DNA of 64,000 nucleotides from Poriferisodalis sp965237655 (GTDB lineage: Bacteria; Actinomycetota; Acidimicrobiia; Acidimicrobiales; Poriferisodalaceae). Every line of letters starts with the position of its first letter. Position 1 is the first letter of the stretch. The notes under the pieces are model-generated. The model did not search any database and was not told where the DNA came from. It saw only the letters and a program-made list of their open reading frames with translations. Of the stretch, positions 60,400-64,000 are shown piece by piece. Location: NCBI RefSeq assembly GCF_965237655.1, contig NZ_CBDEGB010000001.1, positions 1,302,001 through 1,366,000 of the forward strand, given 5' to 3'. The position numbers were made by a program, and so were the translations under genes.

Positions 60400-60876
60400 A
60401 TGGCCATTGAGGAAGATCTCGGTGCCAGACTCGTCTCGCTGCATGGGGTGATTGCGAGGCTGCGACGCGAGTGCCCCTGGGACCGGGGCCAGACGCATGC
60501 CTCGCTGGCCCCATACGCCCTCGACGAGGCCGCCGAGCTGGCCGAGGCGCTGCAGGCCGCCCATCACGCGTTGTCCGGCTCAACGCACGATCAGGCAACC
60601 GCCATCGAGGATCTTGTTTCCGAACTCGGCGATGTGTTGCTGCAGGTGCTGATGAATGCCGCCATCGGCGAGCAGGCGGGAACGTTCACGCTGGCCGAGG
60701 TGCTCGACACTATCGAGGCCAAGATGCTGCGTCGTCATCCCCATGTGTTCGCACGCGATTCCGACGCTCCCGAACCCAGCGATGACGAGCTGTCGGTGCA
60801 GTGGGAGGCGATCAAGAAGGCCGAACGCACCGCACGGGCGAACCGCATCGCGGCTCGCGAGGCGCACACCGCCTAG
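60400..60876 (+). CDS. mazG: MazG nucleotide pyrophosphohydrolase
   Basis: 158 residues from ATG 60400. 'LRRECPWDRGQTHASLAPYA' and 'DEAAELAEAL' carry the ExxE-type metal site, with 'EDLVSELGDVLLQVLMNAAI' (ELGD) and 'LRRHPHVF' as the family end. It is a single MazG domain, shorter than the two-domain E. coli protein. It hydrolyses NTPs or dNTPs to the monophosphate as house-cleaning. Confidence 0.9.
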   Translation: MAIEEDLGARLVSLHGVIARLRRECPWDRGQTHASLAPYALDEAAELAEALQAAHHALSGSTHDQATAIEDLVSELGDVLLQVLMNAAIGEQAGTFTLAEVLDTIEAKMLRRHPHVFARDSDAPEPSDDELSVQWEAIKKAERTARANRIAAREAHTA

Positions 60877-60932
60877 TCGCTTGGCTCGAGCGCTGATTTT
60901 GCTGGCGCCAAGCTTCGGTACTCTCGCATTGC

Positions 60933-62228
60933 GTGACAGCGCGCGCACTCACTCAGATCGTCCAGGTGACCGGCCGCGAGGTGCTGGACTCGCGGGGCAA
61001 TCCCACGGTTGAGGCCGAGGTGCGCACGGCGGGGGGTGCCGTAGGTCGTGCGATCGTGCCCTCCGGTGCCTCGACAGGACAGTTCGAGGCCGTCGAGCTT
61101 CGTGACGGTGGTGACCGGTACGGCGGCAAAGGTGTCGCCGTCGCGGTCGGGCACGTGAACGGCGAGATCGCCGGCGCGCTCGTCGGATTCGACTCTGCCG
61201 ATCAGCGCCTTGTCGACCGCATGCTCATCGAGCTCGACGCCACGATGAACAAGGGCCGGCTCGGGGCGAATGCAGTGCTGGCCGCCTCGCTGGCGACATC
61301 CCACGCTGCGGCGGCAACGCTGGGCGTGCCGCTGTACCGCCACGTCGGTGGCGCCAATGCACATGTGCTTCCCACGCCGATGATGAATGTCATCAATGGG
61401 GGATCCCACGCCGACAACAACGTGGACCTGCAGGAGTTCATGATCGTCCCGGTGGGAGCGGCGTCATTCTCGGAGGCTCTGAGGTGGGGCACCGAGACCT
61501 ACCACGCACTGCGGAGCGTGCTGCGAACCCGGGGCCTGTCGACAGCGGTCGGCGACGAAGGCGGGTTCGCTCCTGACCTGGAGTCCAACGAGGCTGCGCT
61601 CCAGCTGTTGGTCGAGGCGATCGGCGAAGCTGGCTTTGAGCCCGGCGCTGACATGGCGCTCGCGCTTGACGTGGCATCCACCGAGTTCTTCACCGACGGC
61701 ACCTACTCCCTTGCCAGCGAGGGTCGCCAGCTTGACGCCGTGGGCTTTGCGAGCTACTTGGCCGAACTGTGCGGGCGATACCCGATCTGCTCAGTGGAGG
61801 ACGGCATGGCCGAGGACGACTGGGACGGTTGGTCGAGACTCGGCGACCTGCTCGGCGATCGGGTACAGCTGGTCGGCGACGACCTGTTCGTCACCAATAT
61901 CGAGCGGCTGGGACGCGGCATCGCTGCGGGGGTCGCCAACAGCGTGCTGGTCAAGGTCAATCAGATCGGCACGCTGACGGAGACGCTCGACACCGTCGAG
62001 CTCGCCGGGCAGGCCGGATACACCGCGGTGATGTCGCACCGTTCAGGCGAGAGCGAGGACACCACCATCGCCGACCTGGCTGTCGCCACCAACTGCGGGC
62101 AGATCAAGACGGGCGCGCCGGCACGCTCGGATCGGGTCGCGAAGTACAACCAATTGCTCCGCATCGAGGAAGAGCTCGGCGAGGCTGCTGCCTATCGAGG
62201 TGGCGGCTCACTGGCCCGAAGCCCATGA
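60933..62228 (+). CDS. eno: Enolase
   Basis: 431 residues from GTG 60933. 'GREVLDSRGNPTVEAEV', 'GAVGRAIVPSGASTGQFEA', 'PTPMMNVINGGSHADNNVDL', 'ALDVASTEFF' (metal Asp), 'CSVEDGMAEDDWDGWSRLGD' and 'YTAVMSHRSGESEDTTIADL' (catalytic loop). It converts 2-phosphoglycerate to phosphoenolpyruvate. The stop overlaps the ftsB-like ATG by 4 bases. Confidence 0.97.
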   Translation: MTARALTQIVQVTGREVLDSRGNPTVEAEVRTAGGAVGRAIVPSGASTGQFEAVELRDGGDRYGGKGVAVAVGHVNGEIAGALVGFDSADQRLVDRMLIELDATMNKGRLGANAVLAASLATSHAAAATLGVPLYRHVGGANAHVLPTPMMNVINGGSHADNNVDLQEFMIVPVGAASFSEALRWGTETYHALRSVLRTRGLSTAVGDEGGFAPDLESNEAALQLLVEAIGEAGFEPGADMALALDVASTEFFTDGTYSLASEGRQLDAVGFASYLAELCGRYPICSVEDGMAEDDWDGWSRLGDLLGDRVQLVGDDLFVTNIERLGRGIAAGVANSVLVKVNQIGTLTETLDTVELAGQAGYTAVMSHRSGESEDTTIADLAVATNCGQIKTGAPARSDRVAKYNQLLRIEEELGEAAAYRGGGSLARSP

Positions 62229-62602
62229 ACGCGCCGACGCAGCTCCGCCGCCGGGAGGGGCGACCCCGGGTGATGGCGGTGCTTGTCGGTCTTGTGATCG
62301 TGGTGAGCGCAGCCGGCCTGCTCGCAGTGCTGCTGTTTCCCTGGCCATCGCTGACGAGCCAGCGGCGCAACATCGACCATGCTTCCGACACGCTGGCACG
62401 GCTGCAGGTGGAGACCGCTCACCTAGCCGAGCAGGTGGCCGAGGCCAAGGATCCAGTGGTCGTGGAGCGGATCGCCCGCGAGCAGCTCTCGCTGGTGCGC
62501 GACGGCGACACGCTGTACCGCCTGAACGTGGATCCCGCCGATGTGGTCAAGCTGCCGCCAGCGTGGCCGCTGCGCGGCGTGGCGCACCTGCTCGGCAACT
62601 GA
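62225..62602 (+). CDS. Septum formation initiator FtsB/DivIC-like protein
   Basis: 125 residues: a basic cytoplasmic start, one membrane helix ('VLVGLVIVVSAAGLLAVLLF'), a coiled coil ('IDHASDTLARLQVETAHLAE') and a conserved end ('DPVVVERIAREQLSLVRDGD'). This is the DivIC/FtsB plan in the divisome. ATGA overlap with eno, the usual actinobacterial order. Confidence 0.88.
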   Translation: MNAPTQLRRREGRPRVMAVLVGLVIVVSAAGLLAVLLFPWPSLTSQRRNIDHASDTLARLQVETAHLAEQVAEAKDPVVVERIAREQLSLVRDGDTLYRLNVDPADVVKLPPAWPLRGVAHLLGN

Positions 62603-62652
62603 ATCCGTTCGTTGGCACCAGAACAAGCCACTGAGAGGGCGAGTTGTCACAG

Positions 62653-63240
62653 CTAGTCGGTCATGATGCGCAGGGCGCGTCCAACAATCGCATCACGGTG
62701 AACATCGGGATCCACGCCGCTTTGCTCAAGCGACAGACGGACCGTGCCGACGGCGCCCGCAGCACGGATGCGATCCTCGACTTCGGGTGACGGTCCTGTG
62801 AGCCAGGCAAAGAGATCTCCGGCTTGCGCCCGTAGGCGCTGACCGACAGTGCTCTGCTGAACGTCGACGTCATCGGCGACGAGTCGGAACGCCACGATGT
62901 CGCGGGCCAGCAGGTCGAAGAAGCGGTCGAGCACCTCTCGCAGGGCCACGGGTGTTCGCTCGAGCTCGGCCATCCGGGCGATGATCGTTTCACCGTCGCG
63001 CTCCATCGAGGCCAGAACCCCGGCGAGCACGTCTTCCTTGCCGGTGAAGTGGTAGTAGAGCGCAGCCGGCGTCAGGCTGAGGCCCGAGGTGAGTTGCCGG
63101 ACCGAAGTGCCCCGGTAGCCCTGCCGGGCGAACAGGTCGCGTGCCCGCTGCAGGATCAAGTCCCGAGTGTCCGGCGGCGCAGGTTCGCCCGCGCATTCCG
63201 ACTGGTCGCCAGTACCCGCAACGGCCTCCTCGCCGGCCAC
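62653..63240 (-). CDS. TetR-family transcriptional regulator
   Basis: 195 residues from GTG 63240. N-terminal HTH: 'ILQRARDLFARQGYRGTSVR' and 'SLTPAALYYHFTGKEDVLAG', the diagnostic TetR recognition helix. The C-terminal ligand domain is divergent. It is transcribed away from coxS with 172 bases between starts, so it may control the cox operon; that is inference from position. Confidence 0.88.
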   Translation of the reverse strand: MAGEEAVAGTGDQSECAGEPAPPDTRDLILQRARDLFARQGYRGTSVRQLTSGLSLTPAALYYHFTGKEDVLAGVLASMERDGETIIARMAELERTPVALREVLDRFFDLLARDIVAFRLVADDVDVQQSTVGQRLRAQAGDLFAWLTGPSPEVEDRIRAAGAVGTVRLSLEQSGVDPDVHRDAIVGRALRIMTD

Positions 63241-63412
63241 ATCGTCAAACTACTGCTGCGGTTCAGTGCCGCTTGTCCCCTTGTCTGCGCGTGGTCGCTG
63301 CATGATGCATGATGGTGGCCGCTCGGCCCGGCGGGCCGTGCAGACACACGCCCGGCCTGACGGCCACGGAACCAAACACTCGGCCTGGTGGCCGGCGAGA
63401 AGAGGGGTCATT

Positions 63413-63883
63413 GTGGAGATCAGCGTCACTGTGAACGGCGAGACTCGCACCGGCGACGTCGAGCCGCGCACGCTGCTCGTGTACTGGCTGCGGGACGACC
63501 TGCGGCTGACCGGCACGAACGTGGGCTGTGATACGTCCTCGTGTGGAGCCTGCACCGTGCACGTGAACGGCGAATCGGTGAAGTCGTGCACAATGCTGGC
63601 GGTGCAGGCCGACGGCGAGGAGATCTTGACCATCGAGGGATTGGCGCCGTCGGAGGACGAGCTGCACCCGATGCAGGAGGCCTTCCGCCAGAACCACGGA
63701 CTGCAGTGCGGTTACTGCACTCCAGGCATGGTCATGGCGTCGGTATCGCTGCTTGAGGAGAATCCCGACCCGACCGAGCGAGAGGTGCGCCTAGGCCTGG
63801 AAGGGAACCTGTGCCGCTGCACGGGGTACCACAACATCGTCAAGTCGGTGCTGGCCTGCGCGGCCGGCGAGACGTCAGCCTGA
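63413..63883 (+). CDS. coxS: CO dehydrogenase / xanthine dehydrogenase family, [2Fe-2S] small subunit
   Basis: 156 residues from GTG 63413, ribosome-binding site agagggg. Two [2Fe-2S] sites: plant-type 'GCDTSSCGACTVHVNGESVK' and C-terminal 'QCGYCTPGMVMASVSLLEEN' with 'GNLCRCTGYHNIVKSV'. It transfers electrons between the molybdenum cofactor subunit and FAD. The substrate (CO or another hydroxylase substrate) depends on the large subunit, which is beyond the window. The coxM-like gene follows after 13 bases. Confidence 0.93.
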   Translation: MEISVTVNGETRTGDVEPRTLLVYWLRDDLRLTGTNVGCDTSSCGACTVHVNGESVKSCTMLAVQADGEEILTIEGLAPSEDELHPMQEAFRQNHGLQCGYCTPGMVMASVSLLEENPDPTEREVRLGLEGNLCRCTGYHNIVKSVLACAAGETSA

Positions 63884-63896
63884 GGGGAGCGCAGCA

Positions 63897-64000
63897 ATGA
63901 TTCCTGCAGCATTCGACTACGTACGAGCTGGTTCTGCCGACGAGGCCATCGCACTGCTCGGTGAGCACGGCGACGAGGCCAAACTGCTGGCTGGCGGTCA
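63897..64000 (+). CDS. coxM: CO dehydrogenase-family FAD-binding medium subunit, N-terminal part
   Basis: ATG 63897 with ribosome-binding site gagggga; 34 residues are seen before the window ends: 'MIPAAFDYVRAGSADEAIAL' then 'EAKLLAGG', the standard start of CoxM/CutM-type FAD subunits. It follows coxS as expected. Confidence 0.9.
   Translation, partial: MIPAAFDYVRAGSADEAIALLGEHGDEAKLLAGG

Overview
The window is GC-rich and reads as an actinobacterial chromosome, most likely from the Acidimicrobiia or a close relative. The core gene order (rsmI ... metG-tatD-ksgA-ispE; glmU-prs-rplY-pth-mfd-surA-like-mazG-eno-ftsB) and a 31-residue bS22 ribosomal protein gene support this. Both edges cut genes: the 3' end of ychF at the left and the 5' end of a coxM-like gene at the right.

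Layout. (1) 1-1.75 kb: ychF end, a DUF192 gene, rsmI. (2) 1.75-47.8 kb: a roughly 46 kb accessory island between rsmI and metG, which are usually close neighbours in actinobacteria. (3) 47.8-64 kb: dense housekeeping genes for translation, isoprenoid and nucleotide-sugar synthesis, repair and glycolysis, then a TetR regulator diverging from a CO-dehydrogenase-family (coxS, coxM) operon.

Inside the island: 1.8-7.4 kb has a decayed IS5-like transposase, a SulP transporter fragment, a membrane protein and a STAND-type ATPase with a TPR array. At 7.9-10.2 kb one gene joins an alkaline-phosphatase-superfamily domain, a PhnZ/TmpB-like diiron HD oxygenase and a TmpA/gamma-butyrobetaine-hydroxylase-like dioxygenase, which looks like a C-P bond degradation route in one chain. 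From 10.4 to 21.3 kb toxin-antitoxin modules (Xre/RES, ImmA/DUF4411 PIN, two VapBC45-like, an orphan mobile mystery protein A, a NYN RNase) alternate with pseudogenes and with repeated 3' tails of one carboxymuconolactone-decarboxylase-family gene. The only near-complete copy of that gene (19.4-20.0 kb) has an in-frame TGA where the second active-site Cys belongs, followed by a bacterial SECIS-like hairpin, so it is read here as a selenoprotein.

21.8-44.3 kb is a defence-like island: a DUF4011 superfamily 1 helicase with a Vsr-like nuclease, a DnaQ-BRCT exonuclease, a UvrD/RecB-like helicase-nuclease, an IS1380 element, an HNH enzyme with a probable phosphorothioate-DNA-binding domain, two DUF262 (GmrSD-like) nucleases, and a tightly coupled four-gene operon (PAPS-reductase-like, MORC/MutL-type GHKL ATPase and two proteins of unknown function) that I do not recognise as a named system. 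44.4-47.6 kb holds an IS3-like element with a predicted -1 frameshift site, an ISL3 element and a hydrolase remnant.

Best leads: the triple-fusion phosphonate enzyme, the UGA-containing CMD gene with its broken paralogue, the GHKL/PAPS-reductase operon, and the TA array punctuated by repeated gene tails.
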